Shown: positions 21,607-33,480 of the stretch, in pieces
How positions within the stretch are numbered: the stretch's first letter is position 1
How the letters are laid out: the number at the start of each line of letters is the position of its first letter
Assembly: GCA_050084515.1 (NCBI GenBank)
Contig: CM114271.1
Coordinates: forward strand, 50,096,001 to 50,160,000
Source of the DNA: Blasia pusilla
Taxonomy: Eukaryota > Marchantiophyta > Marchantiopsida > Blasiales
Reading direction: 5' to 3'
DNA length: 64,000 nucleotides
Position numbers and translations under genes: made by a program
The notes under the pieces: model-generated
Databases searched by the model: none
What the model was told of the DNA's origin: nothing
The model's input: the letters and a program-made list of their open reading frames with translations, nothing else

Positions 21607-22951
21607 ATGCTTTTGCAATCATCAGCTCATACTCCTTCAACTATTCCATCTAAGATTACATCTTCAGAAGACGACCTATCTACTCTTAATCAAGAGCAAC
21701 TTCATCTTTTCAATACTCTCCCCAACCTTATATCAGGTCTATTACTCCTCAAAGGTCCACCTTGTTGTGGAAAAACATATTTCATAACCTTTATGCACAA
21801 AGTATGGTTTAAGGCACGATTGAAACCATTGCTAACAACAACTACAAGCATTGCAAGTGTTAGACTTCACAATGAAGCCACCACACTCCATTTAAGTTTT
21901 GCCATACCTATAAGAGGAGATCTCCCGTCAATGCATCCTACTTCTGATAGTTATTTGAGATTGAAATTTGCACATGTCATTGTTATAGACGAGTGTTCAA
22001 TGTTAACATCCAAAATTCTCCATATAATAGCGATGTGCTTAAGTGAAGTTTCTAATGACAATTATATGAATCCATTTGGTAAAAAATTAGTAGTCTTAGT
22101 TGGTGACATGTGTCAATTACCTCTGGTCTGCAACCCTAAAACCAATGATTATTGTAGGAGCTGCCACTTGACATCCTCTATATTCTTTGATAAAATTCTG
22201 ACCTTTCAATTATCAACTCCAATTAAATATTCAGCTGATCCGCATTACCTTCAATTCCTCAATTCTATTAGGCATGGAATACCTACACAGCTCCAACTTG
22301 AATAGTTTTTTTCTAACAATCTTGTATCAAAAAATGAAGCTATAGATTTCATTCACCATGACACAACAATAGTATGCACTCATTGTGAGGATGTAGCAAT
22401 ATTCAACGTACTTGCTTTAAGGCGTTTGTTTGGAGATGCATCAATTGTCAAGATAGAAGTTAAATCAGATGCTCCAATTACATCTAAATTGATATCTTGG
22501 CTAGAAGATAGTACCTTTTCACGAGCTTCTGTTTGTTGCAATGCATTCTACTGTTATGCTTACTTCAAATATAAATTTGAAGTTACATGCTGCGAATGGG
22601 TCCTTGGCAAAGGTTGTAGACTTGATTTATGATTATGAAGACTTGGTTGGTATCATGGTCACGATTTTATCAAGTAACAAAAGCTTACTTATTAGTAGAT
22701 CAAAATTTGCAACACTCAAGTATGCGTCATATCAGAATTATATCAAAAGAACATTTCCATTGATACTAGGCTTCGCCATGAAAGGTCACAAAAGTCACAG
22801 TTTATCAATATCAGGTCCTTGTCTTCTAGTTATCAAGTCTATGTTTGCTATAGGCCTTGCTTATGTTATGCTTTCACGAGTAAAGACAAGAGACGAGCTA
22901 AGAGTCTTTGGGGACCTACATTGTCGTGCGCCTACTCTCCTTGAACGTTAA
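21607..22951 (+). pseudogene. Helitron PIF1-like helicase, broken
   Basis: A superfamily 1B helicase of PIF1 type. Walker A is GPPCCGKT (about 21755), Walker B is VIVIDECSML (about 21978-22007), motif III is VGDMCQLP (about 22099-22122). After a TAG at 22303 the same frame continues to about 22540, then shifts into 22541-22951 with the late motifs FAMKGHKSHS (motif V region) and AYVMLSRVKTRDELRVFG (motif VI). In an active protein it would unwind DNA during rolling-circle transposition. One stop and at least one frameshift inactivate it. Confidence 0.85.
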
Positions 22952-24028
22952 TCTTGTTTGTTGCGGAAGCGTGCATTCAGTAGGTCACGCTCTCAACGCT
23001 GATCTGCATCCAAACACGCACTTTGGTTAGTCGGGTCTTGGATCAATCAGCGGGATTACTTTTCGAGTTCTTGTCTCGAACTCTCATCAAGATCAACCTT
23101 CCTAGTTTTGCGGTTTACAACACGGGCAAATCTCGAAAGACTTAGGACAGACTTTCTGGTCGGTTCAGGAACCTGAAATGGCGTTTCGCGCCTAGCGGTT
23201 CCAACTATCCGATGGACATCCAATAAGTTCCTCACCAAGACTCGCACGAAGTGAATCTCCGGTTGGAATCCAAGTGTGGCGTACAAAGTCCACTCCCTTG
23301 GATCAGGTTTAGGTTTCGAATTTCAATGCCAAACTCCCGTTCCATCCCGTGCTTGTGAAACGCTGTTTGGCGCCCAAAGTGGGGATTTATGTTTCGAGAC
23401 ATCTCGGAGAGACTCCTCCCTTACTAGTACTTCTGGGGATCTTCGGGGGCCCCCTACATTGAGGGAAAGACACCTGGGCCTCTCCAATTGGCTCTCAATC
23501 CGATTGCTCTCTCAATCATTTTCGGCCAATATCTCAGCCTGTACTTATGCGTTTGCTGAGATCTTTGATAGGTTGGAAGCGTCTCAAGATAAGCTTTCCA
23601 ACGCGTTCTTATTTGCTCCAAACGCATCTTGGAGCTCAACGTTATGGTCGTAAACACAGTCAGATTCTCCCAAACGCTAGTCGTGTTCCAAACTGGTTCT
23701 CACCTCTTTGGCAACCAACCTCCCAAGACTCAACTCATCTCAAGTCTTGGTTCGCGTTTGGTCTAGGTTTCCTGGTCGCGACCACTAACGCATGAAACGC
23801 ACAACTCTCTTCCGCGTTTCGTCTCTTAGACTTTTCCAAGAGACTTTTCCAAACACCTCTCCAAAGCGCAAACCTCGCAGCGTGAGTTCACTTGAGTTCT
23901 GATGTTTCGCTTGGCGCCTATTTGGTGTTGTTTGGTTATGAGGGTCGCGACATAGATCCTACAGAATTTTGAGTATAAGCGTTGGGACAACATGGTCATA
24001 ACTTTCTTTACATGTGATTTTAAGAGAA
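22952..24028. other. spacer, no recognisable gene
   Basis: About 1.1 kb with higher CpG content than its neighbours and no long frame carrying a family motif. It may hold the Helitron terminus or a different non-coding repeat; I see no terminal hairpin that I can defend. Confidence 0.45.
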
Positions 24029-26047
24029 ATGGCATCACGAGGCAGCTCCACACGTGGACGTGTTTCTAGATCTGGAAGCCAAGCTCATCCTTCTTCATAG
24101 GTTCCTTACATAGGGCAACAAGTCAATCAACATGATAATGTTCCAACTCCAACATACTTTGTTGCAGATCGTCACTCAAACATAGTTCAGCACCCATACC
24201 GAGATCAACCTGAGGTTGGTTTCGTTCCATCATTATTTTGTACATCATCTACTATCTCCTTCAGCATCATCACTAACATTAATTTCTCTGCTTCCTGTGA
24301 ATTATCTCGATTTCGCCATCATGATCATGAAAAATATTAACACCCAGCAAGAGGATGTGAGATCACGTTACACATCACCTACATAGAATCAAATGAAGTA
24401 TTTAGACAACCTAGGTGTCATGCCAGCTTTCTGGGAGCATGGAATGACTGATCGGAAAATACAAAGTTTCATTTCACAAGGACAAGTGTGGGATTCCAAA
24501 TTCCTCAGCATTCATAAGGATGGCCCAGCTTCATGTACCATTTAAGCCTACTATCTTCACTCATTGCATCTATTACTCTCTTCTTTTTCTCTTCATCCAT
24601 TGTTGTTTTAAGTCTCATCATTCCATGTGCAGGAATTCAAAAGAAAGCCCTCAAATTCAGGAATGTTGACTTCAATGAGTCCTATCTTACAAGAAAGCAT
24701 GCCACTTGCTTGGTTAACCTCATTAGTGGAGGCATTCGATTAGATCAACTCAGGACACTTTGTCATGAGATGCATCTCCCACTTTCTATGTTATTAGACC
24801 TCTCCTCTCTTAAAGCCACTCAGCTGATTGAGCACATAAAGACTGCTTGTAATGAAGGAAAACTACCAGTCTTTGTTCCCCTACGTATCGATTTGGAAAA
24901 CCCTCCACACATGCAGTTGTTTCTTGAGTTTGACGATGTCATTCTTGTCTCTTCTACTCTTACTCCTATTTCACCCCAGCCATCAACGTCCACCTTACCA
25001 CCCAGTAGTCCAAAACCAATCAATTGTCCATCCTTCACAAACCCTGCACATATAACTTATAACCCAAACGTGCTTGTGACATCACCTAATAAAGGCAAGT
25101 GTGCCTCAAGTACACGACAGACATATAGTAAGTTAAAACACTGTTTGAATATGCATTTTTCACCATTACCACTTTTATTCTCCACATTAAAATTTTGATG
25201 ATGAGAGTTTTTTTGCAGATACCATATCAGCATCTCAGCCAACCTTCCTTGAGACATCCACGCATACACTATTTTTCCGCCTTACTACTATTTTGTTACC
25301 ATTTTGCATCTTTCTTACAAAGCTACCAACATAGTTTTCTACTACTATATCTCTGATTATGCATGATTTTTGTAACTGATCACTAAGACTTCACTAAATA
25401 TTCAATATATGCACGTCATTTTGAAAAAGCTCTCATGTCTACAAGCTATTTCGAATTCTTGCAACACATTTTTTACTCTTCTATATGTAGTCTATATTCT
25501 ATATTATTTCCATTTGTTCTCTTCTCTACATCAGCAAATTGTCTGTTGTTCATGGTATGCTTTCCGGATGAACTCATGTATTTTGAGCCACATTCCATAA
25601 AGGTTAAAAAATATTGTTAGCTCCACTACAATCGTTCTTTACTATTTTATCCTTCATGATTTGCTTCACGTATTGCCATGGCAGGATTCTAATCTTGTAT
25701 TACTCTGGTTTTTTTCCATTTCCAGCGTTCAGGTCTACCCCTACGCTGCCCTGTTCGTCGCGGACCACAACATCACGCTGCTTTATCCTCACATTGTCTA
25801 GCATACTAACAGTGAAGAGGGCAACAATGTCAATCTAGACCAAGACTTCAACTCTAACATCCATAGTGATAAAAAAATCATGCAATCATCTGATGATGAC
25901 TATATTAGTTCTGTTAGGGTAGTTGAGCAAAGGCTCCTTCAATTTTCTAGAAAAGTCAATGATCTTAATGCTGCTCTATTCTCTTCACTCCAAAATAACC
26001 AAGAGCACATTAGTGAGATTGCAGCTCTCAAAAAATCAGCTGCATGA
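24029..26047 (+). pseudogene. multi-exon element gene, 5' portion, unknown family
   Basis: Exon-like blocks on the plus strand are separated by pyrimidine-rich acceptors. Block 1 (24029-24214) starts MASRGSSTRGRVSRSGSQ and has one internal TAG. Block 2 (about 24340-24535) reads KYLDNLGVMPAFWEHG. Block 3 (about 24631-25128) contains LRTLCHEMHLPLSMLLD and HIKTACNEGK, which resemble a SAP-type helix pair, then a Ser/Pro-rich tail. Block 4 (about 25735-26047) has YPYAALFVADHN, a TAG, an acidic stretch and a coiled-coil-like end (VEQRLLQFSRKVNDLNAALF). I do not recognise the family. The convergent minus-strand gene to the right is possibly part of the same element. Stops make expression unlikely. 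Confidence 0.5.
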
Positions 26048-26783
26048 AGTAAAACACCAACTTTGTGATTTTGCTAGACATGTTCAACCTCAAGGATGTC
26101 ACTTAGATGGTCTAATGCATCATGTGCAATCCCAGGCCTTTAAAGTGACCCTTTGCTATTATTATTTTTTAATTAATCAAGCCCTATGTAGTTTTTTTTG
26201 CAATTTTTAATTGAGGCATCGCTATTATAATTTCTTCAATTATGGATTTTAATAACCCTTTCACTACTATAAAAATATTTGAAAAACCTACGGCCCTTTT
26301 GCATGCATATACAATGTATACCAAAGAAGCATAGTTCAATGAGCCAATGGATGTTGATGAAAAATAGTACACACAATACACTTAAAGACATCATACAAAT
26401 ATATTTCAATGAAACATACAACAAGCTTGATGTAAATACTTTTTGTCATAAATACTTTAAAGACTCAAGGATCTCTTGTCTTTTAAGAATACATCTACAA
26501 CTTTTCTATCATGAGGATCTAATATCCAAACATCTCTCATTCCTTGCTTGTATTCCATTGTAACACAAGCAATTACCATATCTAATTCAATCTATTATAC
26601 ATCATTGTTATCATAAGTGAAACGAATTGAGCTTTGATTCACAAGAGTGAACCAATTGAACATACACACTATCCCATCGTTTTCTTTTGTGGATCCTCCA
26701 ACATATTCAGATCTACCTCTATCATATAATGATACTTCATGTCTTATTTTTGTATAATACTTTCCTATTTTTCTCCTCAACTT
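26048..26783. other. AT-rich interval between the convergent element pieces
   Basis: Strongly AT-rich sequence with short frames only. No motif, hairpin or RNA gene recognised. Confidence 0.45.
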
Positions 26784-26986
26784 CTAAACTTTACCTATCC
26801 AAGCTTTGTAAGTATATCCTCTTTCCATGCTATTTGCAGGGACTCCTTGAGTCTTTTTTTCTCTCTGTCTAGATGTTGCAGCCTTTGAGGTAGAAGATTG
26901 CAAAGCTTCCTCTTTGAACAAAATAGCACATGTACTATCAATATCTAATATACATGACGTTGCTGATGTATCTGAAGGTTGTAAAC

Positions 26987-27038
26987 GAACTTTAGGAATA
27001 CTAAATGTCAATGAACTTTAGGAATACTAAATGTCAAT
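26987..27038. repeat. 26-bp perfect tandem duplication
   Basis: GAACTTTAGGAATACTAAAT plus six bases occurs twice in a row without change, ending 11 bases before the 37-bp palindrome. Confidence 0.9.
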
Positions 27039-27049
27039 GATCTACTATT

Positions 27050-27125
27050 AATCCTATGCTTTCAAAAGATAGACTATTAAGAGTGACATCACTCTTAATA
27101 GTCTATCTTTTGAAAGCATAGGATT
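27050..27125. repeat. perfect palindrome, 37-bp arms, 2-bp centre
   Basis: Arms 27050-27086 and 27089-27125 are exact reverse complements around CA. The right arm, read on the minus strand, is coding sequence of the unknown element (NPMLSKDRLLRV). The left arm is an inverted copy of that coding sequence. This is a fold-back junction, not a terminator. Confidence 0.95.
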
Positions 27126-28552
27126 TCCAACAAGTTGGCTCACCAATGTTGATTTATATATATAGTTTTCCCCTCATATGTAATAGTAGGATCAAAATTT
27201 CTAACGTTTTCTTCTCCAGCACTCTCATGCATAACCTTATTTATAACATGTCTTAACTCATGTCCAACTACATCAATATCAGCTAAACCATCATCAGCAA
27301 TATTGTTATCACTTGGGAGAACTAAGGGAGGATTTGGTTCATTCCACAAATTTGACTATACAGACGAGTGAACTAATGGAACATAATCATTCCAAACGTT
27401 TGCCTTGACACCATCATGATAACTGGCATGCTTGTTTTCCATAAGGATGTTTTCATAATCAACTTCAAGATGAGGATAAAAAATTTACAATTCTTGGCGA
27501 TCGCGCAACCAAGTTTTTTTCTCTACCTCCCAAGGCATCTCCCACCATATTCGATCTATCTCCCTGCAAGATGAATGTGGACAAATTTGCAACTTAATAC
27601 ACATGTTTCTTGCTTCTTGCAACCCTTCCTTCAAAGCCTCCACAACTACTTCATTAGTCCCAACTAAAGAATAGTCTCCTAAATTTTCATATTTTTCATC
27701 GGTACTCAAAGGATGGAGGTCATGCCATATATATTTTTGCTTCTTATGTCGCCAAATCTTCAAAGCATCATCGCCAACTTCATAAGTGGAAAGACAGTTT
27801 AAACCACCAGTAGAATCTAGTAATGTTCCAAAATCATAGCTCCTTTCATGACCATTCATCCCACCTACTTTGGAAAAAATATAACTTACAACAATCTGAA
27901 CCAACAAAATGCAATGGAACAGGAAACGTGGAAAAATTTGTCTCTAAAAAGACAAATCAGCAAAACAACATAATGACATGAAATTTTTATATCATGGAAT
28001 GCTTTGAGGCTCAACATGTTCTTCTCTGTAAATTCTATGTAGTTTCTTGCTATACAATGAGATCCATGCTTCATCCACAATCTCCAGAGGCGTAGGAAGA
28101 AAGAAACCTTCCCACACAAGAGGATACCGTCTCGTAATCCTAGAGATTGAGAAAAGAATACATCAATGTCATCTGAGACAAAATCCAAATATAATCTAGT
28201 GCCCAATATATATTCTTGAAACTTATTTCTCCTCTCTCCCATATGTCTCTACAACTTTTGCACTTTCCTACTCGCTATCCTTTGAGGCCTTGCCCAATTC
28301 TACCTATCTCTGCGACAAAAATCATAAAAATTGAGTTTATGCTCGTCAGACGAGTAATGCTAGAATACAAGCATCATATGTTCCAATGTACGTAGCTATA
28401 CGATCTCCTAAAGCCAAAGCGTGCTCATCCGATCCAATGGGTTGATTGCCTTCTTACCGGTATGTGCAAGATCTTGATCCCCAAGACCAGATACATCTCC
28501 ATTAGGAAGTATAGTTCCTGATAGTAATCATCTGTCCCAACCAACACAATAT

Positions 28553-29025
28553 CTATTGACTACTCCGCATTTCCCAAGATAATATTCCTACATGCCTAAT
28601 TAGTGTACATATGATAATTGGGTTTTCATGTGGGAATCTAAGCAAGACGTTCTAATTGGATTCTGTGGGAAGGAAGAAAACCATACATGCTCTTTTGGAC
28701 TAGAGGTGCATGTTGGTGATGGAGACGAAGGATACAACAAGATTGTATCTACCTTTCAAACCCATGTTTGTGGTATATATGCTAGAGTAATGATAGTAAA
28801 TCCTTTGCATGAGAGATTGCCTAAGCTTGCACTTTGTTGTATTCCTACTTGCAATAGGTTTAAAGCTAGTTGGGTGAGAAAGCATTGGCAATTATTGGAA
28901 GAGTATTGGAGTCTAGAATGTAGAGCAGCGATTGGTCCTATAATTGGTCATGCTAGTGATGGAGACTCGTATTGACGCAAATTGATGATGGAATATTATC
29001 TTGGGAAATGCGGAGTAGTCAATAG
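28553..29025. repeat. perfect 36-bp inverted repeat flanking 401 bp
   Basis: Arms 28553-28588 and 28990-29025 are exact reverse complements (core CTTGGGAAATGCGGAGTAGT on the plus strand of the right arm). The same coding stretch (MEYYLGKCGVV) is thus present once on each strand. Confidence 0.95.
28628..29025 (+). pseudogene. inverted segment of the unknown element gene
   Basis: The plus strand encodes FCGKEENHTCSFGLEVHVGD near the start, then YARVMIVNPLHERLPKLALC, PTCNRFKASWVRKHWQLLEE and GHASDGDSY. After a TGA, RKLMMEYYLGKCGVVNR follows. The last residues overlap, through the 36-bp inverted repeat, with the first residues of the minus-strand portion at 28588. The segment therefore appears to be the piece that belongs immediately upstream of that portion, flipped in place. 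Confidence 0.6.
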
Positions 29026-29499
29026 GCATTCCTTGTCATGACCATACGGATTATGTCGTAGAGTATAGTGTGCTAGTAGAGGCCATACCTTATGTAGGGC
29101 CGTAGTGTCTAGGTAGAGATGCGGTTTCATACATAGGGTTGGGGGTTACTGAGTTGAGGGTGACTTTTCTAGTAGGGCGCGTTTTTAGGTTGGAGGATAT
29201 AGTGTGGAGTGCACTCAAAGAACAGTCAGTTCTTTGAGTTGAGCCTGTTGCGTTGGGAGTTAGCCTTGGTAGTGAGTAGAGCTCTTGGCTATGGTGGTTC
29301 TCGCAAGCTTCGACTTGGATTCTCCCATCGTGGAGTGGGTTTGGCTCGATTGTATGTGATTCTATACGTATTTTATGATAGTAAGTCTTTCACGGATTTC
29401 AGTTGTGGTACACTTGTGTTTGTGGATGCTCTCGTCTATGTTATGTTTGTATGTGAGTATGGTATGTCAGCAATGTATGTTGTATGACGATGTTGTATG
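29026..29499. other. gap in the element gene, no clear coding
   Basis: Between the flipped segment and the upstream portion neither strand gives a sustained frame. It may be an intron, diverged coding sequence or inserted DNA. Confidence 0.4.
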
Positions 29500-30230
29500 T
29501 GTCGTGTTGCACGACAACCTCCATACTGCAATAATGCCTAACTTATGGCTTTTGTTCCTCTCTTAACTCGAAACGCCCTTTCTTTACGGTGTAAGTTCTT
29601 CCCCATATTAGTCATGAAATCCCACAATGCTGATTTACCTCCAAAGGCATCTCTCTTCCAGGCTATAATAATGTTTCGACAGAAAGCAAGGATGTCTCTC
29701 CTATTTGTCAACTCATACAACATGACATTCAAGTTTAACTTTCTCGTGTTTAAGGAACATAATTTCCTACAAAGACAAAATAGATCCCACCTTTCCTGCC
29801 TACGAGCTTTTAGTGTTGCCCTAGTACCATCTCTTAGCTTTGGGGAAGTTCAATACTCCAATTGTATCTTGGATAGAGTATCTCTACTTCCACATTTGTG
29901 TATTAATTTCACACTTCTATCCACTCTCATGCTAAAATCATTCATTTCAGGGATGCTAAATCATTGCTCACAACATAGATCCTTAAAACCCCCTCCTAGG
30001 GTGGTGTTATATGCACACTCTCTATGTCTAAAGGTCTGATCAATTTGAACCTTCTCTTGACTAGTATGATTATAAACAAGCCTATGTACATGCGGCTCGC
30101 AAATCCACTTACTCCCCTGTATTTGATCATTCACTAAAGGATTCACATTAACATAGACTCCATTGTAACTTGTTGTTTTAAACCAAAATCCCCAACAAAC
30201 CAAAGACAAGTGGGACTCTACCTCATCATG
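29500..30230 (-). pseudogene. unknown element gene, upstream portion
   Basis: A minus-strand frame of about 230 codons broken by only two or three stops (including near 29961 and 29850). It reads GFWFKTTSYNGVYVNVNPLV, CEPHVHRLVYN, ECAYNTTLGGGFKDLCCEQ and LNVMLYELTNRRDILAFCRN. GKNLHRKERAFRVKRGTKAI lies near the end. Cys and His residues are frequent. Its strand and position suit the part upstream of the flipped segment at 28628-29025. Family unknown. Confidence 0.55.
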
Positions 30231-31229
30231 TAGTCATGTAGCTCTATAGTGCTTATAGCACCTGAAAATCTACGCGGTCCTCTACCCCGGTCGTCCATTT
30301 CGTACGGCTAGTAGGCCGTACGAGATGGAGCTGGTGTCTCACGTGGACACCCTCGAAACCTCGCACCACTTTGGGTCAACCCTCCAGAGCTACTCTCAGG
30401 TCCACTACCTCGCCTCTCAAGATCCCGAAAAGACGCCGTGATGACCCTCGTGCCCCTCTGACACGATTACTCTTAATCTCGCAAGTAATCCATCAATCAC
30501 TCAAACTAAACATGCGGCTCTCAATCTTCACTCTCTCACTCACATGTGTGCTATGCGACAACAAGCGGCGTGATCCGGGAAATCAACTGATCTATCGTCT
30601 CATCGATAAACCATCCTCAACTCTACACATCCCACACAAGTCTATGTCCCCTAAACCCATACAGCATCGATGCTCTCAACATCAGCACGAAACCCAATAT
30701 CCCAAATAACTTCCCAATACCCGAAAATCCTTCACACGTGCAAGCTAAGGGACCAGAATGGATAAACTGACAATAATGTCGATGTCGCTCCTCCATAACT
30801 GCAAATCTCGACCCCAACCCGGTCGTGAAGACAACTCCTCCAATGAGCAAGTCGTACTCCTCTCATATAGATGCTGCTTTAAACTCCTCAATTAGTGGTG
30901 CGGATCCAGCGGTACGGTACGGCACTGGCGGGACGGAACGGCTACAGAATGGCACCACACTCGATAATGGGATGCGGCACTCCGCGGCATACCCTCCTCA
31001 ATTATAAATACACACGATGTTCCTTAGTGAAGGAGCAGCTCCACGATCGAGACGGTGCGGTGCGGCCACGAGCGGCACGGCACGGCAATCAGCGGCGCGT
31101 TGCGGATACGGGCGTCACGACACGATACTCGATCGTTGTTGAGCGGCTACCAATCACAACATAGCAGAATGAAATGAAAACTCAAACACCATAACTCGAG
31201 GTTACCTACCATCACTCGTTGATGAAAAA

Positions 31230-31500
31230 ATTGTGATAACGGTGGCGGCCACAATAAAGTACGCGGTGGCATCGCAAGTTAGAGAATCAACGGTCGTCGT
31301 GGAAGACCGTCCATTTGGTAATGGTGGCAATGGCAAGCAACGCCGGACAACGGCCGAACGTGGCTCTAAGCGGCAGTAGACGACAACGGCGGTCGACAGA
31401 CGACGGCGGACGGTGACGTTGATGGTGACGATGGACCGTCAACTGTGATAGTGGACCATAGACGGTGACGGTTGACCGTTGAAGGCAACGGCCGGTCCTG
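31230..31500. repeat. cryptically simple GGT/GAC/GGC-rich tract
   Basis: Short words such as GGTGACGGTTGACCGTTGA, GACGGTGACG and GGCGGTCGAC recur irregularly. The composition contrasts with the AT-rich DNA on both sides. No coding frame with a motif. Confidence 0.6.
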
Positions 31501-33399
31501 GCACGGCGGCTGGCTTAGGGTTTGAACAATTTTACCCCAAAAAATCGCCTAACAATGGCAGTTTTGCAAAATCGGCCATAACTTTCTGCTCGCACCTCCA
31601 AATTGCGCACTGTCTGTTGCACAACCTGCACAACTTCACGATCTACGATGGTGTCAAAAAATATTTTGAATCTGATCTTACAAAAAAATTGACAGGGACT
31701 ATTGTAAATCCCAACGGCTCTTGTCTTACAGAAATTTTGGCAGTGCTTCCATGTTGATTTCTCCCAACGAAAATGTAACACCTGTGAAAATACAAATCAG
31801 CAAGCTTCATGGTGCTCTCGAGAGCACCGGCATGGGGCAATCCGCCCCCATACTCAATTCCTATCAGAAATTGGGCAGCGCTTCCATGCGTCACTCTCTC
31901 ACACAAAAAATCGGTACACAAACGTCAAAACAGTGCGGCTCTTGCTCCTGTGAGCACTCCCATGAGCCATGAAGCAGAGAACACAGTCCTCAACCTGCAC
32001 CAAATAACGAGCAACCAACGAGTTCCCCCATGAAGCTCTCTCATCTTCTCATTCTCTCTTTGTAAAATAAGGTGAAATCTCTCTCACAACACCTTAGCTA
32101 TCACATGTGTGCACTGACATATCTCTGTCAATGCCAAACCAAATCCAGTCTCCTAATGAGAGCCTTGGGTCACACTTACAAAGCAAGGGACCATAACTCC
32201 GCCGCCTCGTGCCAAGCGGTTCAACAAAGAGAGAATGAACTCTCAAGTTCTCTTTCCTTGAGATATACCCCTCCCCATGGTAACCTATGCTCCCAAGTTA
32301 CCTCATTGGCTCTAGGCCTGATGTAGGAGGTCAAGAGCCACTTCCAAAAATAGAAAGTTGACCATGTACTCAAAATGACACTTACCTATAGTAAGTTCCT
32401 CAATATGGTTCCAAATGAGCCGAAACGAAAGGGAAACTTGCCCTCTTACAGGTCACGGAGCCTCAACAGGTCATCCTTGACCTCCTGAACCTGTCCTCCA
32501 CTATTCGTGAAATCGTTCTACTAGATCTCACCGATCTATCCTAAAAGACGTGACAACCTGTAAATTATGTTATTCTGGACTGATATATTACTAGCCAGCG
32601 CAAACACCAACACAACGAGCTACACGATTGATAGTCTGAAACAAATTTGACAAGAACATGAATGGTTGGTCAGATATGAATGGACGATGAGGCGAACGAC
32701 CCCACCACCTCCTCACGACATATCAAAGCCAAGGCATGCCGAATAAGTAGGGGTGGAACAAATGGGGTGAGAATATGACGTTGCTCGGGGTGGCGACACG
32801 TATTGAAGGCTTTCTCCGTCGTCCACATGAATCATATGTTTAACTCAAGCCGGACAACATGTGAGAGGCCGTAAGAGATCCCATTCCACTCCATCCCATC
32901 CCATATAAGGAAGAGCTCGAAAATCCGCGACGGGAGAGAGTGGGGCCAACCGGAAAAGCGCGATGGATGGATCGGTCGGTGGCAAGTGACTCAAGATTTG
33001 ATCGCCCTTTCCACGGATGGAATTGGCAGAGGCCAACTCTGCGAGAGGAAAGAGGAAGCTGCGACGACTGCTCTGAGATAGGTGACAGAACTTTACTGAG
33101 AATTGCTCGTGAATGACTCGTCTGAAGGGACGGATTGCTGTTGGATTGGGCGTTTTCTGGTGATGGCGGGAGCTGCAGAGATGTGTAGAGGATTTCTCTG
33201 CAGTTCTGCTATATATTGATGACTCAGTGCAGAGTGTTTTTACTCGTTGAGGGTCGTGAAGATCAATCCTCAGCTCCAGTACTTGCAGGACGAAGTTTGT
33301 AGCGTTTAGTTTTTTCAACTCTTGCAATGCAGGAAGGGGCGGATTGAGGAGAAGTTCCCGTGGATGGTTTCTAAAACTCATTTGTCTGGTTCCTGTCAG

Positions 33400-33480
33400 G
33401 TTTCTGGTTGTGGGTTTAGAATTGGTACCTTTCTGGTTGTGGGTTTGGAATTGGTTGCTTTCTAGCCGTGGGTTTACAAG
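33400..33480. repeat. short tandem repeats upstream of DEP1
   Basis: Three imperfect copies of about 30 bp with the core TTTCTGGTTGTGGGTTT (third copy TTTCTAGCCGTGGGTTT). Confidence 0.7.

Larger units (their letters stand above)
18594..22951 (+). mobile_element. degenerate Helitron (Rep-helicase type)
   Basis: The right 2.7 kb encodes recognisable parts of the fused Rep/helicase protein of plant Helitrons, in the correct order and strand. From about 18.6 kb to 20.3 kb, open plus-strand segments without motifs (for example 19152-19601 and 19770-20030) probably represent its diverged N-terminal half. I cannot see the 5' TC end or the 3' hairpin and CTRR terminus, so the outer limits are guesses. 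Many stops and frameshifts rule out autonomy. Confidence 0.7.
26784..28588 (-). pseudogene. unknown mobile-element protein, large C-terminal portion
   Basis: Reading the minus strand from 28588 downwards gives about 400 codons in essentially two frames with a shift near 27900. The first part has GLGDQDLAHTGKKAINPLDR, then FCRRDR-stop-NWARPQRIAS. It then reads SLGLRDGILLCGKVSFFLRL, after the shift SKVGGMNGHERSYDFGTLLD, and near 27700 KKQKYIWHDLHPL. At least seven in-frame stops are present. Some of this wording resembles uncharacterised repeat-borne proteins of algae and bryophytes, but I cannot name the family and assign no activity. The frame runs into the palindrome at 27050-27125; sequence beyond it (26784-27011) is open but of uncertain membership. 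Confidence 0.6.

Noticed and set aside
27050-27125. Palindrome read as a transcription terminator or Helitron 3' hairpin
   Set aside because: Arms of 37 bp in coding sequence, no CTRR end, and the wrong place relative to the Helitron helicase; a fold-back rearrangement fits better.
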